A DNA stretch of 64,000 nucleotides from Burkholderia vietnamiensis LMG 10929. GTDB taxonomy: Bacteria > Pseudomonadota > Gammaproteobacteria > Burkholderiales > Burkholderiaceae. A program made the position numbers and the translations under genes. Location: positions 496,001-560,000 of the forward strand of contig NZ_CP009631.1 in assembly GCF_000959445.1 (NCBI RefSeq), written 5' to 3'. The notes under the pieces are model-generated. The model made no database searches. It saw only the letters and a list, made by a program, of their open reading frames with translations, and was not told the origin of the DNA. Shown in pieces: positions 23,574-39,196 of the stretch (positions are counted from its first letter, which is position 1; every line of letters starts with the position of its first letter).

Positions 23574-24044
23574 TTAGAAACGGAAATGCGAGAACGCGCG
23601 GTTGGCTTCTGCCATGCGGTGAACTTCATCGCGCTTCTTCATCGCGCCGCCACGGCCTTCGGCCGCTTCGGAGAGTTCGCCTGCCAGACGCAGAGCCATC
23701 GACTTCTCGCTGCGCTTCTTCGCAGCCTCACGCAGCCAGCGCATCGCCAATGCCATACGACGCGACGGGCGCACTTCGACCGGAACTTGATAGTTGGCAC
23801 CACCAACGCGGCGGCTCTTCACTTCGACCACCGGCTTCACGTTGTTGAGCGCAACGGTGAACACTTCCAGCGGGTCCTTGCCACCCTTGGTCTGGATCTG
23901 TTCGAATGCGCCATAAACGATGCGTTCTGCAACCGACTTCTTGCCGGACAGCATCAGCATGTTCATGAACTTGGCTACATCAACGTTGCCGAACTTCGGA
24001 TCCGGCAACACTTCCCGCTTGGGGACTTCGCGACGACGCGGCAT
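23574..24044 (-). CDS. rpsG: 30S ribosomal protein S7
   Basis: The protein that starts assembly of the small-subunit head; in E. coli it also represses translation of the str operon. It has 156 aa, with [19 protein letters not shown] and the conserved [21 protein letters not shown]. It lies 172 bases after rpsL, a gap with no gene that could hold the S7 control site. Confidence 0.98.
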   Translation of the reverse strand: MPRRREVPKREVLPDPKFGNVDVAKFMNMLMLSGKKSVAERIVYGAFEQIQTKGGKDPLEVFTVALNNVKPVVEVKSRRVGGANYQVPVEVRPSRRMALAMRWLREAAKKRSEKSMALRLAGELSEAAEGRGGAMKKRDEVHRMAEANRAFSHFRF

Positions 24045-24216
24045 GATTCTTCCTTTACCTGTTCAGTTGGAGCTGCATCCAGCTCCGCGGCCACCAACAA
24101 ACCCGATCACATCTTCACGACTAACCAGCTTGGCCGGGTGACCACTTACTCGACAGCACCGGCAATCCGGCACTCCCGCCTTGACCGCCCTGCGGCGATC
24201 CCTGATCAAAAACTGC

Positions 24217-24597
24217 TTACTTGGCAGCCTTTGCACGCTTCGCGCCGTACTTCGAGCGCGCTTGCTTACGGTCCTTGACGCCCTGGGTATCCAGCGAGCC
24301 GCGAACCATGTGGTAACGCACACCCGGCAAGTCCTTCACACGGCCGCCGCGGATCAGCACAACCGAGTGTTCCTGCAGGTTGTGGCCTTCACCGCCGATG
24401 TACGAAATCACTTCGAAGCCGTTCGTCAGACGAACCTTGGCAACCTTACGGAGTGCCGAGTTCGGCTTCTTCGGCGTCGTCGTGTACACACGGGTGCACA
24501 CGCCGCGACGCTGGGGGCAGTCCTGCAGGGCCGGGCTCTTGCTCTTCGTCGTTTCCGACTGACGGCCTTTGCGAACCAGTTGGTTGATGGTTGGCAT
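24217..24597 (-). CDS. rpsL: 30S ribosomal protein S12
   Basis: A decoding-centre protein. It has 126 aa. Lys43 (in [10 protein letters not shown]) and Lys88 (in GGRVKDLPG) are both lysine, the wild-type state at the streptomycin-resistance positions. It is the first gene of the str unit, behind a strong promoter with a leader of about 140 bases. Confidence 0.98.
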
Positions 24598-24745
24598 TGT
24601 TTATTCCTGAAATTGAACAAAATCTGCACACCGATTTCGGGCAAAGCGAAAATCGGCGCACAGTTGACTTCCGAACCGGCGATACGGGCACGAACCTTCG
24701 AACAGCGCTCGACGCGACTCGGCCCACCGAATACCGGAACCCAAC

Positions 24746-24775
24746 ATCATATTCCGGAAATACCAACTAAGTCAA
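24746..24775 (-). promoter_or_regulatory. str operon promoter
   Basis: TTGACT (24775-24770), an 18-base spacer and TATGAT (24751-24746) on the minus strand. The leader to rpsL includes a hairpin formed by CCGATTT and AAATCGG (24631-24656). Confidence 0.75.
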
Positions 24776-24868
24776 CGGCTTGCGTGATTTGCCGGGCGCG
24801 CGGCCGGTTTACGTCGACGGTTGGGACGGACACGGTCGTGCTGCCCGCGCGCCGCCGTCACGCTTCGA

Positions 24869-26719
24869 TCACGCCGATTCGACGACGTCGATGATCTCGT
24901 CGCCGAAGCGTTCGAGCTTGCGCACGCCCATGCCGGGGATATGGCGCAGGTCTTCGATCGTCTCCGGCGCGTTGCGCGCGATTTCGGCGAGCGTCGCGTC
25001 GTGGAAGATCACATACGCCGGCACGCCGTCTGACTTCGCGGTTTCCGCGCGCCATGCGCGCAGCGCGTCCCAGCGTGCCCGCTCGCGCGCGCCCATGCCG
25101 GCCGTCGGGTCGACGCGCGTGCCGCTGCGGCTGGACGACTGGCGCGAGGAGCGCTGCGGCTTCACGTAGCGGCGCAGCGTCACCTTCTCCTCATTCTTCA
25201 GCACCGGCTTCGCGGCCTCGGTCAGCACGAGCGCGCCGAAGCCCCCGTGATCGACGGCCAGATAGCCGTACGCGACCAGTTGCCGGAAAATCGCGCGCCA
25301 CTCGGGCTCGGACAGCGCCGCGCCGATCCCGAAGGTGCTCAATTGATCATGGCCGCGCTGCAGGACCTTCTCGGTGCGCGCGCCGCGCAGGATCTCGATC
25401 AGATGGCTCGCGCCGAAATTGAAGCCGCTCGCGCGCTGCGCGCGGAACACGCACGACAGCGCCATCTGCGCCTCGCGCGTCGCATCCCACGAATCGGGCG
25501 GCTCGAGACAGGTATCGCAGTTGCCGCACGGCTCGCTCGCCTCGCCGAAGTAATTCAGCAAGCGCACGCGGCGGCACGAGATCGTCTCGCACAGCCCGAG
25601 CAGCGCGTCGAGCTTCGACGTTTGCACGCGCTTGTGCGCGTCGTCCGCATCGGATTCGTCGATCATCTTGCGCTGCTGCACGACGTCGCCGAGGCCGTAC
25701 GCCATCCACGCGTTCGCCGGCAAACCGTCGCGCCCGGCGCGGCCGGTTTCCTGGTAGTAGCCCTCGACACTCTTCGGCAAATCGAGGTGCGCGACGAAGC
25801 GCACGTCGGGTTTGTCGATGCCCATGCCGAACGCGATCGTCGCGCACATCACGACGCCTTCTTCGCGCTGGAACATTTCCTGGTGCTTTTGCCGCACCTC
25901 GAACTCCATCCCCGCGTGATACGGCAGCGCGCGCACGCCTTGCGCCTTCAGCCATTCGGCCGTCTCCTCGACCTTGCGGCGCGACAGGCAGTAGACGACG
26001 CCCGCGTCGGTCGTGCCGTCCGCGTTCGTGTGTTCGGCGCGGATGAAGTCGAGCAGCTGCGCGCGCGCGTTGTCCTTTTCGACGATCCGGTAGCGGATGT
26101 TCGGCCGGTCGAAGCTCGACACGAACACGCGCGCATCGTCGAGCGCGAGACGATGGATGATCTCGTCGCGCGTGATCGCGTCGGCGGTGGCCGTCAGCGC
26201 GATGCGCGGCACCGACGGGAAACGCTCGTGCAGCACCGACAGCTGGATGTATTCAGGCCGGAAATCGTGCCCCCACTGCGACACGCAGTGCGCCTCGTCG
26301 ATCGCGAACAGGCCGATCCTCGCGCGCTCGAGCAGCTCGAGGAAGCGGCCGGTCATCAGACGCTCCGGCGCGACGTACAGCAGATCGATCTCGCCTTCGC
26401 GCAGCGCGCGCTCGGTCGCGGCGGCCTCGGCGCCAGAGAGCGTCGAGTTCAGGTACGCGGCGCGCACGCCGACTTCGCGCAGCGCGGCGACCTGGTCCTG
26501 CATCAGCGCGATCAGCGGCGACACGACGATGCCGGCGCCCTGCCCGGCCTCGCGGCGCAGCAGCGCGGGAATCTGGTAGCACAGCGACTTGCCGCCGCCC
26601 GTCGGCATCAGCACGAGGCAATCGCCGCCGCCGGCGACGTGTTCGACGATCTCGCCCTGCTGGCCGCGAAAGGCGGAATAACCGAAGACTTCGTCGAGGA
26701 TTTCGAGGGCGCGGGACAT
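24869..26719 (-). CDS. recQ: ATP-dependent DNA helicase RecQ
   Basis: A 3'-5' DNA helicase of the RecF recombination pathway and of replication-fork repair. It has 616 aa from the ATG at 26719 ([21 protein letters not shown]). Motif I is [12 protein letters not shown], motif [17 protein letters not shown], motif [12 protein letters not shown]. The RecQ zinc site ([12 protein letters not shown], then CGNCDTC) and a C-terminal HRDC domain ([12 protein letters not shown]... [11 protein letters not shown]) follow. No Shine-Dalgarno is seen; a start further upstream is possible. It sits between rpoC and rpsL on the same strand but has its own unit. Confidence 0.95.
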   Translation of the reverse strand: MSRALEILDEVFGYSAFRGQQGEIVEHVAGGGDCLVLMPTGGGKSLCYQIPALLRREAGQGAGIVVSPLIALMQDQVAALREVGVRAAYLNSTLSGAEAAATERALREGEIDLLYVAPERLMTGRFLELLERARIGLFAIDEAHCVSQWGHDFRPEYIQLSVLHERFPSVPRIALTATADAITRDEIIHRLALDDARVFVSSFDRPNIRYRIVEKDNARAQLLDFIRAEHTNADGTTDAGVVYCLSRRKVEETAEWLKAQGVRALPYHAGMEFEVRQKHQEMFQREEGVVMCATIAFGMGIDKPDVRFVAHLDLPKSVEGYYQETGRAGRDGLPANAWMAYGLGDVVQQRKMIDESDADDAHKRVQTSKLDALLGLCETISCRRVRLLNYFGEASEPCGNCDTCLEPPDSWDATREAQMALSCVFRAQRASGFNFGASHLIEILRGARTEKVLQRGHDQLSTFGIGAALSEPEWRAIFRQLVAYGYLAVDHGGFGALVLTEAAKPVLKNEEKVTLRRYVKPQRSSRQSSSRSGTRVDPTAGMGARERARWDALRAWRAETAKSDGVPAYVIFHDATLAEIARNAPETIEDLRHIPGMGVRKLERFGDEIIDVVESA

Positions 26720-26822
26720 GAATGAGAGATAGGACAGCGGAAGGATGACCGCAATTTTAACAACCCGCCCGCACAACGCACGGCGTATCGTGCAACGTCG
26801 GCCGATCGGACGGGGTCGCGCG

Positions 26823-26869
26823 CGCGCATGACGGGCCTGCCCGATCGTGCGGCAAGCCCGTCATGCGCG
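26823..26869. repeat. long inverted repeat (14-bp perfect arms) between rpoC and recQ
   Basis: The arms CGCGCATGACGGGC (26823-26836) and GCCCGTCATGCGCG (26856-26869) are exact reverse complements around a 19-base centre that can itself pair (GCC/GGC). No T-run follows on either strand. It lies about 100 bases upstream of recQ and just beyond the rpoC terminator. Confidence 0.8.
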
Positions 26870-26881
26870 TGGACGACGGAC

Positions 26882-26913
26882 AAAAAAAACCGCCCGGCGG
26901 ACCGGGCGGTTTC
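26882..26913 (-). terminator. terminator of the rpoBC operon
   Basis: On the minus strand ACCGCCCGG and CCGGGCGGT form a GC-rich stem, followed by eight Ts. It lies about 50 bases after the rpoC stop. Confidence 0.95.
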
Positions 26914-26960
26914 GACGACAGCGAATAAGGCAACGGGAAGCGGCTCGCGCCGCCCCGCGC

Positions 26961-29900
26961 TTATTCGGCTGCCGGGTGTTGCGGCTCTTCCGCGGGCGCG
27001 CTCGGCGTGCCGAAGTCGAATGCCTCTTCCGCTGCGATCTGGTCGAAACGCTCGCGGTCGGACATCTCCTTCGCCTTGCGTGCCTTGTGGAACGCGAGAC
27101 CCGTACCGGCCGGAATCAGACGGCCGACGATCACGTTTTCCTTCAGGCCGCGCAGATCGTCGCGCTTGCCCATGATCGCCGCTTCGGTCAGCACGCGGGT
27201 CGTTTCCTGGAACGATGCCGCGGAGATGAACGAGTCGGTCGACAGCGACGCCTTCGTGATACCGAGCAGCACGTTGTCGTACGAAGCCGGGCGCTTGCCC
27301 TCGGCGATCATGCGATCGTTCTCGTCCAGCATGTCGGAACGCTCGACCTGTTCGCCCGGGATGAAGCGCGTATCGCCGTTGTCGGTGATCTGCACACGAC
27401 GCAGCATCTGGCGAACGATCACCTCGATGTGCTTGTCGTTGATCTTCACGCCCTGCAGACGGTACACGTCCTGCACTTCGTCGACGATGTAGCGTGACAG
27501 CGCCTCGATACCCTGCAGACGCAGGATGTCGTGCGGATCGGCCGGGCCGTCCACGATCATTTCGCCCTTGTTGACGACCTGAGCATCGTGGACCAGCACC
27601 TGCTTTTCCTTCGCGATCAGGAACTCGTGCTGATTGCCTTCGAGGTCCGTGATGACGAGACGCTGCTTGCCCTTCGTGTCCTTGCCGAACGACGTCGTGC
27701 CGGTGACTTCCGCGAGGATGCCCGCATCCTTCGGCGAACGCGCTTCGAACAGTTCCGCCACCCGCGGCAGACCGCCGGTAATGTCACGCGTCTTCTGCGC
27801 TTCGGTCGGGATACGTGCGAGCACTTCACCCACCTGCACTTGCTGACCATCCTTCACGGTGATCAGTGCGCCAACCTGGAAGCCGATCTGCACCGCGTGC
27901 TCCGTGCCCGGGATCTTCACTTCCTCGCCGTTCGCGTCGAGCAACTTCACCTGCGGACGCACGCTCTTCGACGCCTGCGAACCGCGGCGCTTCACGTCGA
28001 TCACGACCAGCGTCGACAGACCGGTCACGTCGTCGATCTGCTTCGCGACGGTCACGCCTTCCTCGACGTTCTCGAACTTCACCGTACCACCGTACTCGGT
28101 GATGATCGGACGCGTCATCGGGTCCCACGTCGCCAGCTGCGTGCCGGCCTTGATCGTCGCACCGTCGAGCTGCAGCAGCGTCGCGCCGTACGGGATCTTG
28201 TGACGTTCGCGCTCGCGGCCGATATCGTCGGTGATCAGCGCCTCGCCCGAGCGCGAAATGACGATCTGCTCGCCCTTCGCGTTCGTCACGTAGCGCATCG
28301 TCGCCGTGAAACGCACGATACCGTTGCTCTTCGCTTCGACCGACGACGCCACTGCCGCACGCGATGCCGCACCACCGATGTGGAACGTACGCATCGTCAG
28401 CTGCGTGCCCGGTTCGCCGATCGACTGTGCCGCGATCACGCCGACTGCTTCGCCGACGTTCACCAGCGAGCCGCGGCCGAGGTCGCGGCCGTAGCAGGCC
28501 GCGCACAGACCGTAGCGCGTTTCGCAGGTCAGCGGCGTGCGCACGCGCACTTCGTCGATGCCGAGGCGTTCGATTTCCTCGACCGCCGTTTCGTCGAGCA
28601 GCGTGCCCGATTCGTACAGCGTTTCCTGCGTTTCCGGATTGACGACGTCCGCCACCGCGACGCGGCCGAGGATACGGTCGCGCAGCGCTTCGACGACTTC
28701 ACCGCCTTCGACCAGCGCCTTCATCGCGACGCCGTTCGACGTGCCGCAATCGTCCTCGACCACCACCAGATCCTGCGTGACGTCGACGAGACGACGCGTC
28801 AGGTAACCCGAGTTCGCGGTCTTCAGTGCCGTATCAGCCAGACCCTTACGTGCACCGTGGGTCGAGATGAAGTACTGCAGCACGTTCAGGCCTTCGCGGA
28901 AGTTCGCGGTAATCGGCGTCTCGATAATGGAGCCGTCCGGCTTCGCCATCAGGCCACGCATACCGGCCAGCTGACGAATCTGCACCGCCGAACCCCGGGC
29001 GCCCGAGTCGGCCATCATGTAGATCGAGTTGAACGACTCCTGGCGCGTCTCGTTGCCGTCGCGGTCGATCACCGGCTCCGTCGACAGCTGCTCCATCATC
29101 GCCTTGCCGACCGCTTCCGACGTTGCCGACCAGATGTCGACCACGTTGTTGTAGCGTTCCTGCGCGGTGACGAGACCCGACATGTACTGACGGTCGTACT
29201 CCTTCACCTTCTTCGCGGCGTCGCCGACGATCGTTTCCTTCTGCGGCGGCACGAGCATGTCGTCCACGCAGATCGAAATACCGGCACGCGTCGCGAGACG
29301 GAAACCCGACTGCATCAGCTGGTCGGCGAACACGACCGTCGCACGCAGACCGCACTTGCGGAACGCGGTGTTGATCAGGCGCGAGATTTCCTTCTTCTTC
29401 AGCGGCTTGTTCAGCACCGAGAACGGCAGGCCGTGCGGCAGGATCTCCGACAGGATCGCGCGGCCGACGGTCGTCGCGTACAGCGAGATCTTCGGCACGA
29501 ATTGCGGCGCGCCTTCCGACGTGTCCTCGTTGCGGACCATTTCGGTGATCCGCACGTTCACGCGCGATGCGAGCTCGACTTCCTTGTTCTCGTACGCGCG
29601 GATCACTTCCGACACGCCGGTGAACGAGAGGCCTTCGCCCTTCGCGTTGACCGCTTCGCGGGTCGCGTAGTACAGACCCAGCACGATATCCTGCGACGGC
29701 ACGATCGACGGATCGCCGTTGGCCGGGAACAGCACGTTGTTCGACGCCAGCATCAGCGTGCGCGCTTCCATCTGCGCTTCGAGCGACAGCGGCACGTGAA
29801 CGGCCATCTGGTCACCGTCGAAGTCGGCGTTGAACGCCGCGCAGACGAGCGGGTGCAGCTGGATCGCCTTGCCTTCGATCAGCACCGGCTCGAACGCCTG

Positions 29901-31202
29901 GATACCGAGACGGTGCAGCGTCGGCGCACGGTTCAGCATCACTGGATGCTCGCGGATCACCTCTTCGAGGATGTCCCACACGACCGGCGTCTGGTTCTCG
30001 ACTTCCTTCTTCGCAGCCTTGATGGTCGTCGCGACGCCCATCACTTCCAGCTTGTTGAAGATGAACGGCTTGAACAGTTCGAGCGCCATCAGCTTCGGCA
30101 GACCGCACTGGTGCAGCTTCAGCGTCGGGCCGACCACGATGACCGAACGGCCCGAGTAGTCGACGCGCTTGCCCAGCAGGTTCTGACGGAAGCGACCGCC
30201 CTTACCCTTGATCATGTCGGCGAGCGACTTCAGCGGACGCTTGTTCGCGCCCGTCATCGCCTTGCCGCGACGGCCGTTGTCGAGCAGCGAGTCGACGGCT
30301 TCCTGCAGCATCCGCTTTTCGTTGCGGACGATGATTTCAGGCGCCTTCAGCTCGAGCAGACGCTTCAACCGGTTGTTACGGTTGATCACGCGGCGATACA
30401 GGTCGTTCAGGTCCGACGTCGCGAAACGGCCGCCGTCCAGCGGCACGAGCGGACGCAGTTCCGGCGGCAGCACCGGCAGCACTTCGAGGATCATCCACTC
30501 GGGCTTGATGCCCGAGCGCTGGAATGCCTCGAGGACCTTCAGGCGCTTCGCGTACTTCTTGATCTTCGCTTCCGAGCCGGTGTTCTTCAGCTCGGTGCGC
30601 AGCGTCTCGACCTGCTCGTCGATGTTGATCGCGCGCAGCAGCTCACGCACGCCTTCCGCGCCCATCTCGGCACGGAATTCGTCGCCGTATTCCTCGACCT
30701 TGTTGTAGTAATCCTCTTCGGTCATGATCTGCCGCGCCTTCAGCGGCGTCATGCCCGGTTCGATCACCACGTACGCTTCGAAGTACAGCACGCGTTCGAT
30801 GTCGCGCAGCGTCATGTCGAGCACCATGCCCAGACGCGACGGCAGCGACTTCAGGAACCAGATGTGCGCGACCGGCGAGGCCAGCTCGATGTGGCCCATG
30901 CGTTCGCGACGCACCTTCGCCAGCGTCACTTCGACGCCGCACTTCTCGCAGATCACGCCGCGGTGCTTCAGGCGCTTGTACTTGCCGCACAGGCACTCGT
31001 AGTCCTTGATCGGCCCGAAGATCTTCGCGCAGAACAGACCATCGCGTTCCGGCTTGAACGTACGGTAGTTGATGGTCTCCGGCTTCTTCACTTCGCCGAA
31101 CGACCACGAACGGATCTTGTCCGGCGAGGCCAGACCGATCTTGATCGCGTCGAAAACTTCTTCCTGTTGGACTTGCTTGAATAGATCGAGCAGAGCTTTC
31201 AT
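26961..31202 (-). CDS. rpoC: DNA-directed RNA polymerase beta' subunit
   Basis: The largest polymerase subunit, holding the catalytic magnesium. It has 1413 aa, full length. The N-terminal zinc site is [20 protein letters not shown], the active-site motif is [12 protein letters not shown], and a second zinc site ([16 protein letters not shown]) lies further on. It follows rpoB by 21 bases, with GGAGAGAAGG before the ATG. Confidence 0.99.
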   Translation of the reverse strand: MKALLDLFKQVQQEEVFDAIKIGLASPDKIRSWSFGEVKKPETINYRTFKPERDGLFCAKIFGPIKDYECLCGKYKRLKHRGVICEKCGVEVTLAKVRRERMGHIELASPVAHIWFLKSLPSRLGMVLDMTLRDIERVLYFEAYVVIEPGMTPLKARQIMTEEDYYNKVEEYGDEFRAEMGAEGVRELLRAINIDEQVETLRTELKNTGSEAKIKKYAKRLKVLEAFQRSGIKPEWMILEVLPVLPPELRPLVPLDGGRFATSDLNDLYRRVINRNNRLKRLLELKAPEIIVRNEKRMLQEAVDSLLDNGRRGKAMTGANKRPLKSLADMIKGKGGRFRQNLLGKRVDYSGRSVIVVGPTLKLHQCGLPKLMALELFKPFIFNKLEVMGVATTIKAAKKEVENQTPVVWDILEEVIREHPVMLNRAPTLHRLGIQAFEPVLIEGKAIQLHPLVCAAFNADFDGDQMAVHVPLSLEAQMEARTLMLASNNVLFPANGDPSIVPSQDIVLGLYYATREAVNAKGEGLSFTGVSEVIRAYENKEVELASRVNVRITEMVRNEDTSEGAPQFVPKISLYATTVGRAILSEILPHGLPFSVLNKPLKKKEISRLINTAFRKCGLRATVVFADQLMQSGFRLATRAGISICVDDMLVPPQKETIVGDAAKKVKEYDRQYMSGLVTAQERYNNVVDIWSATSEAVGKAMMEQLSTEPVIDRDGNETRQESFNSIYMMADSGARGSAVQIRQLAGMRGLMAKPDGSIIETPITANFREGLNVLQYFISTHGARKGLADTALKTANSGYLTRRLVDVTQDLVVVEDDCGTSNGVAMKALVEGGEVVEALRDRILGRVAVADVVNPETQETLYESGTLLDETAVEEIERLGIDEVRVRTPLTCETRYGLCAACYGRDLGRGSLVNVGEAVGVIAAQSIGEPGTQLTMRTFHIGGAASRAAVASSVEAKSNGIVRFTATMRYVTNAKGEQIVISRSGEALITDDIGRERERHKIPYGATLLQLDGATIKAGTQLATWDPMTRPIITEYGGTVKFENVEEGVTVAKQIDDVTGLSTLVVIDVKRRGSQASKSVRPQVKLLDANGEEVKIPGTEHAVQIGFQVGALITVKDGQQVQVGEVLARIPTEAQKTRDITGGLPRVAELFEARSPKDAGILAEVTGTTSFGKDTKGKQRLVITDLEGNQHEFLIAKEKQVLVHDAQVVNKGEMIVDGPADPHDILRLQGIEALSRYIVDEVQDVYRLQGVKINDKHIEVIVRQMLRRVQITDNGDTRFIPGEQVERSDMLDENDRMIAEGKRPASYDNVLLGITKASLSTDSFISAASFQETTRVLTEAAIMGKRDDLRGLKENVIVGRLIPAGTGLAFHKARKAKEMSDRERFDQIAAEEAFDFGTPSAPAEEPQHPAAE

Positions 31203-31223
31203 TGCCTTCTCTCCGTAGTCCGA

Positions 31224-35330
<4,107 letters not shown>

Positions 35331-35650
35331 ACGATCTCCGAATCACGGCGGGTGCTGTCGAGGCGGGATACCTGGACGTTTCAAACCCGAGTGTTCACCG
35401 ACTGAGACCCGATGGCCGCCCGATGGCTTGAACGAGCCGAGAAGCTTGGTGGTTGGCCGCTACCAACCGCTGGCTGACGGCAGCGGATGCCTGTGTTGCC
35501 CGCTACCCGACCAAACTTGCCTTCTGCAGTCGCTTCAGAAGACAAAGAGAAACGCCAGTCGCGACATCGGCAACGATTTGACGGTTTTCTTTGGCTTCTG
35601 GGGCCGATCATTCGGGCTCCCGAAAGAGTGCCAGAATAACGTCCCCACAA
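35331..35650 (-). other. rplL-rpoB gap, no gene seen
   Basis: I find no credible coding frame here; the frames present lack family features and ribosome binding sites. It is transcribed as the leader of rpoB if read-through occurs. No clear promoter with well-spaced hexamers was found. Confidence 0.6.
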
Positions 35651-35689
35651 AGCACAAAAAGGCCGGCGGTGAAAATACCGCCAGCCTTC
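35651..35689 (-). terminator. attenuator-like hairpin after rplL
   Basis: On the minus strand AAGGCTGGCGGT pairs with ACCGCCGGCCTT (one mismatch), followed by TTTGTGC. In E. coli a partial terminator at this place lowers rpoBC relative to rplJL; the position and structure fit the same role. Confidence 0.75.
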
Positions 35690-35706
35690 GCACAGCGCGT
35701 CGAAAC

Positions 35707-36078
35707 TTACTTGACTTCGACCTTCGCGCCTGCTTCTTCCAGCTTCTTCTTGGCTTCTTCAGCAGCAGCCTTGTCGACGCCTTCCTTGACAGCCTTCGGT
35801 GCGCCGTCAACGACGTCCTTCGCTTCCTTCAGGCCCAGGCCCGTCAGTTCGCGAACTGCCTTGATGACTGCAACCTTGTTGCTGCCTGCTTCAGTCAGGA
35901 CGACCGTGAATTCGGTCTTCTCTTCCACAGCAGCGGCTGCGCCGCCTGCCGGGCCAGCGACTGCCACTGCAGCTGCCGACACGCCAAACTTCTCTTCGAA
36001 CGCCTTGACCAGTTCGTTCAGTTCCAGAACGGTCATCCCTTCGACTGCTGCCAGGATGTCTTCTTTTGCGATTGCCAT
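35707..36078 (-). CDS. rplL: 50S ribosomal protein L7/L12
   Basis: The stalk protein that recruits translation GTPases, present in several copies per ribosome. It has 123 aa: N-terminal dimerisation helices, an alanine-rich hinge ([14 protein letters not shown]), and the C-terminal factor-binding domain ([30 protein letters not shown]). It lies 63 bases after rplJ. Confidence 0.98.
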   Translation of the reverse strand: MAIAKEDILAAVEGMTVLELNELVKAFEEKFGVSAAAVAVAGPAGGAAAAVEEKTEFTVVLTEAGSNKVAVIKAVRELTGLGLKEAKDVVDGAPKAVKEGVDKAAAEEAKKKLEEAGAKVEVK

Positions 36079-36141
36079 TTGAAATACTCCTAAATTGAAT
36101 TCGGATACAGCCAGCGATCAATGACGCTGATGCACGTTCGC

Positions 36142-36639
36142 TTACGCAGCTTCCGCTTGCTTCTTCTCGGCCAGCGCGGCGAGAGCGCGCGCGAAGCCCG
36201 AAACAGGCGATTGCATAACGAACAGCAGCTTCGAGAGCAGTTCTTCGCGGCTCGGGATGCTTGCCAGCGCTTGCACGCCAGCCTTGTCCATCACCTTGCC
36301 ATCGAACGAACCAGCCTTGATGACCAACTTTTCATTGCCCTTGCTGAAGTCGTTGACGACCTTAGCAGCAGCAATGGCATCTTCCGAGATGCCGTAGATC
36401 AGGGGACCAGTCATCTGCTCTGCCAGCGGAGCAAACGGCGTACCTTCGACGGCGCGACGCGCCAGCGTGTTCTTCAACACGCGCAGGTAAACCTGTTGCT
36501 CACGCGCTTTCGCGCGCAGCTTGGTCAGATCGCCAACCGCAATTCCACGATACTCAGCCAGCACAACGGTCTGGGCCTTCGCGACTTGCGCGGCAACCTC
36601 AGCGACGACGGCTTGCTTGTCTTCTCTATTAAGCGGCAC
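36142..36639 (-). CDS. rplJ: 50S ribosomal protein L10
   Basis: The stalk base that holds L7/L12 dimers and represses its own operon. It has 165 aa from a GTG at 36639 ([22 protein letters not shown]), with GGAGG 7 bases upstream. The frame is open to an ATG at 36705, but that would place the Shine-Dalgarno inside the gene, so I reject it. Confidence 0.95.
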   Translation of the reverse strand: MPLNREDKQAVVAEVAAQVAKAQTVVLAEYRGIAVGDLTKLRAKAREQQVYLRVLKNTLARRAVEGTPFAPLAEQMTGPLIYGISEDAIAAAKVVNDFSKGNEKLVIKAGSFDGKVMDKAGVQALASIPSREELLSKLLFVMQSPVSGFARALAALAEKKQAEAA

Positions 36640-36900
36640 GGTTAGCCTCCAGAAACGATACGTTCGGCTTGCCGATAGGGCTACCTCACGTACCTCGTTC
36701 AACAACGGCGTCCGACCTCGTTAGGAGTATTTCCACCTCATGCCGTGAATCGCTTCACGACCTGCGGCTTCACCACTGCAAAACTTTTTCGGGTTCGCCA
36801 TCTGCGTTGGCTTGAATTAAGGGATCGCCTGCCTGCTGCGTCCCACCAACGGTCTTTGATAACCGGTTGTTCGCCTTGCTGCACGAACAACCGCCCAAAG
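36640..36900 (-). promoter_or_regulatory. L10 leader, probable autoregulatory mRNA structure
   Basis: The 304-base gap between rplA and rplJ contains no gene. On the minus strand it carries paired segments and a CAAAGACCGTTGGTGGG stretch resembling the conserved core of bacterial L10 leaders, to which L10-L7/L12 binds to repress translation. The assignment rests on position and motif memory, not a covariance model. Confidence 0.6.
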
Positions 36901-36908
36901 CCCATTTA

Positions 36909-36932
36909 GGCCGCCTCGCGAACGAGGCGGCC
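36909..36932 (-). other. perfect intercistronic hairpin after rplA
   Basis: A 10-bp GC-rich stem (GGCCGCCTCG/CGAGGCGGCC) with a tetraloop sits directly after the rplA stop. No T-run follows, so it is more likely an mRNA stabiliser or processing site than a full terminator. Confidence 0.7.
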
Positions 36933-36943
36933 CGAATACTTGC

Positions 36944-37642
36944 TTACTGCGCTGCCAGCGTAGCCTGGTCGACGCGCACGCCGACGCCCATCGTGCTCGA
37001 CAGTGCGATCTTGCGCAGGTAGACGCCCTTGCTCGTTGCCGGCTTGGCCTTCTGCAGCGCTTCGATCAGTGCCGACAGGTTCGAACGCAGTGCGGTCGCT
37101 TCGAACGACGCACGGCCGATCGTTGCGTGGATGATACCGGCCTTGTCGACGCGGAATTGCACCTGACCTGCCTTTGCGTTCTTCACTGCCGTCGCGACGT
37201 CCGGCGTGACCGTGCCGACCTTCGGGTTCGGCATCAGGCCGCGCGGGCCGAGGATCTGACCGAGCGTACCGACGATACGCATCGTGTCCGGCGAAGCGAT
37301 CACGATGTCGAAGTCCATCTGGCCAGCCTTGATCTGCTCAGCCAGGTCTTCCATACCGACGATTTCGGCGCCTGCTGCGCGAGCCTGCTCGGCCTTTTCG
37401 CCTTGCGCGAACACCGCAACGCGAACCGACTTGCCCGTACCTGCCGGCAGAACGACCGAACCACGAACGACCTGGTCCGACTTCTTCGCATCGATGCCGA
37501 GCTGAACTGCGACGTCGATCGACTCGTTGAACTTCGCGCTCGCGCATTCCTTCACGAGTGCCAGTGCGTCTTCGATCGCGTACAGCTTCTGACGATCGAC
37601 CTTCGCTTCGAATGCCTGACGGCGCTTGGAGATCTTAGCCAT
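36944..37642 (-). CDS. rplA: 50S ribosomal protein L1
   Basis: The mobile L1-stalk protein involved in E-site tRNA release; in E. coli it represses rplKA translation. It has 232 aa with the signature [19 protein letters not shown]. Its ATG directly follows the rplK stop, and the Shine-Dalgarno (GGAGGG) lies inside the end of rplK. Confidence 0.98.
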   Translation of the reverse strand: MAKISKRRQAFEAKVDRQKLYAIEDALALVKECASAKFNESIDVAVQLGIDAKKSDQVVRGSVVLPAGTGKSVRVAVFAQGEKAEQARAAGAEIVGMEDLAEQIKAGQMDFDIVIASPDTMRIVGTLGQILGPRGLMPNPKVGTVTPDVATAVKNAKAGQVQFRVDKAGIIHATIGRASFEATALRSNLSALIEALQKAKPATSKGVYLRKIALSSTMGVGVRVDQATLAAQ

Positions 37643-38074
37643 TTACACGCCCTCCACGGTGATGCCCATCGAGCGTGCGCTACCAGCGATGGTGCGAACG
37701 GCTGCGTCCAGATCAGCTGCCGTAAGGTCCGGCATCTTGGTCTTCGCGATTTCTTCGGCTTGAGCGCGCGTGATCGAACCGACCTTGTCGGTGTGCGGCT
37801 TGCTCGAGCCCTTGTCCACCTTCGCCGCCTTCTTGATCAGGACGGTCGCCGGCGGCGTCTTCATCACGAACGTGAAGCTCTTGTCAGCGAATGCCGTGAT
37901 GACCACCGGCACCGGCAGACCCGGCTCCATGCCTTGAGTCTGCGCGTTGAACGCCTTGCAGAACTCCATGATGTTCAGGCCGCGCTGGCCCAGTGCCGGA
38001 CCGACCGGCGGCGACGGGTTGGCTTTACCTGCAGGGATCTGCAGCTTGATAAAGCCGACAATCTTCTTTGCCAT
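37643..38074 (-). CDS. rplK: 50S ribosomal protein L11
   Basis: The GTPase-centre protein, also needed for RelA activation. It has 143 aa with the N-terminal prolines ([21 protein letters not shown]) that thiopeptide antibiotics contact, and a C-terminal rRNA-binding domain. It lies 140 bases after nusG. Confidence 0.98.
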
Positions 38075-38181
38075 TTGAAAACCTCGTTGGAACGCCAGGC
38101 GGCGTTCGGTGAGTGATAACGCGCGTTCGCCGCTGGCTACTGACGCTCCTCAACGGCCATGACGCGGGCCGTAAGCGCGAA

Positions 38182-38205
38182 GGTGGGCAGCCTGGGCTGC
38201 CCACC
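38182..38205 (-). other. hairpin between nusG and rplK
   Basis: A perfect 10-bp stem (GGTGGGCAGC/GCTGCCCACC) with loop CCAG follows nusG. There is no T-run. It may separate transcript levels of secE-nusG and rplK-rplA. Confidence 0.6.
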
Positions 38206-38214
38206 GAATCGGGA

Positions 38215-38772
38215 TCAAACTTTTTCGACCTGGCCGAACTCGAGCTCGACCGGAGTGGACCGGCCAAAGATCGTGACCGATACACGCACGCGCGACTTCT
38301 CGTAGTTGACTTCCTCGACGGTGCCGTTGAAGTCCGTAAACGGGCCTTCCTTGACACGCACCATCTCGCCAACTTCGAACAGGGTCTTCGGACGCGGCTT
38401 TTCCACGCCTTCCTGCATCTGCGACATGATCTTTTCGACTTCCTTCGGGGAAATCGGGGTCGGGCGGTTGCGCGCACCGCCGACGAAACCGGTGACCTTC
38501 GCGGTGTTCTTCACGAGGTGCCACGTTTCGTCCGTCATTTCCATTTCCACCAGCACGTAGCCGGGGAAAAAACGACGCTCGGTCACTGCCTTGTGACCGC
38601 CTTTGACTTCGACCACTTCTTCGGTCGGAACGAGTATCTGACCGAACTTGTCCTGCATGCCGGCACGTTCGATGCGCTCTTGAAGCGCACGCTGCACGCT
38701 CTTCTCCATGCCGGAGTAGGCGTGCACGACGTACCAACGCTTTCCGCTCGGGGATGCCGGAGTATCGCTCAT
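38215..38772 (-). CDS. nusG: transcription termination/antitermination protein NusG
   Basis: A polymerase-bound elongation factor that links to Rho, S10 and the ribosome. It has 185 aa: an NGN domain ([20 protein letters not shown]) and a C-terminal KOW domain ([22 protein letters not shown]). One base separates it from secE, as in most proteobacteria. Confidence 0.98.
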   Translation of the reverse strand: MSDTPASPSGKRWYVVHAYSGMEKSVQRALQERIERAGMQDKFGQILVPTEEVVEVKGGHKAVTERRFFPGYVLVEMEMTDETWHLVKNTAKVTGFVGGARNRPTPISPKEVEKIMSQMQEGVEKPRPKTLFEVGEMVRVKEGPFTDFNGTVEEVNYEKSRVRVSVTIFGRSTPVELEFGQVEKV

Positions 38773-38773
38773 A

Positions 38774-39154
38774 TCATTTCCAACCCAGAATCGCCGAGAA
38801 AATCACCCATTCGATCGATTTGTCACTCAACCAGAGGAAAATCGCCATCACGAGCACGAAACCGAACACGACGAGTGTGGTTTGCGTTGCTTCCTTGCGG
38901 GTGGGCCAAACGACCTTGCGGACTTCCTTGTACGAATCCTTGGCAAAGGCGATGAGGCTCTTGCCAGGTGCGGACATCAGACCGACGGCCACGCCGGCGA
39001 TGATACCTACCGCCAATGCGGCACCGCGGACATACCACTGCTGGTTGGCCAGCCAGAAGAAGCCCACGAATCCGGCCAAGACCAGCAATACGCCCAGGGC
39101 CAGCATCAGCTTATCGCCGGAGGTATTTACAGTTTCGACGGATGGATTCGCCAT
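38774..39154 (-). CDS. secE: protein translocase subunit SecE
   Basis: The clamp subunit of the SecYEG translocon in the inner membrane. It has 126 aa with three predicted membrane helices, as in gammaproteobacterial SecE, and the conserved amphipathic segment [19 protein letters not shown]. It lies between tRNA-Trp and nusG. Confidence 0.97.
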   Translation of the reverse strand: MANPSVETVNTSGDKLMLALGVLLVLAGFVGFFWLANQQWYVRGAALAVGIIAGVAVGLMSAPGKSLIAFAKDSYKEVRKVVWPTRKEATQTTLVVFGFVLVMAIFLWLSDKSIEWVIFSAILGWK

Positions 39155-39196
39155 AACACCTTAAAACAAATGCCACGTGTGACACGTGGCGATTTT

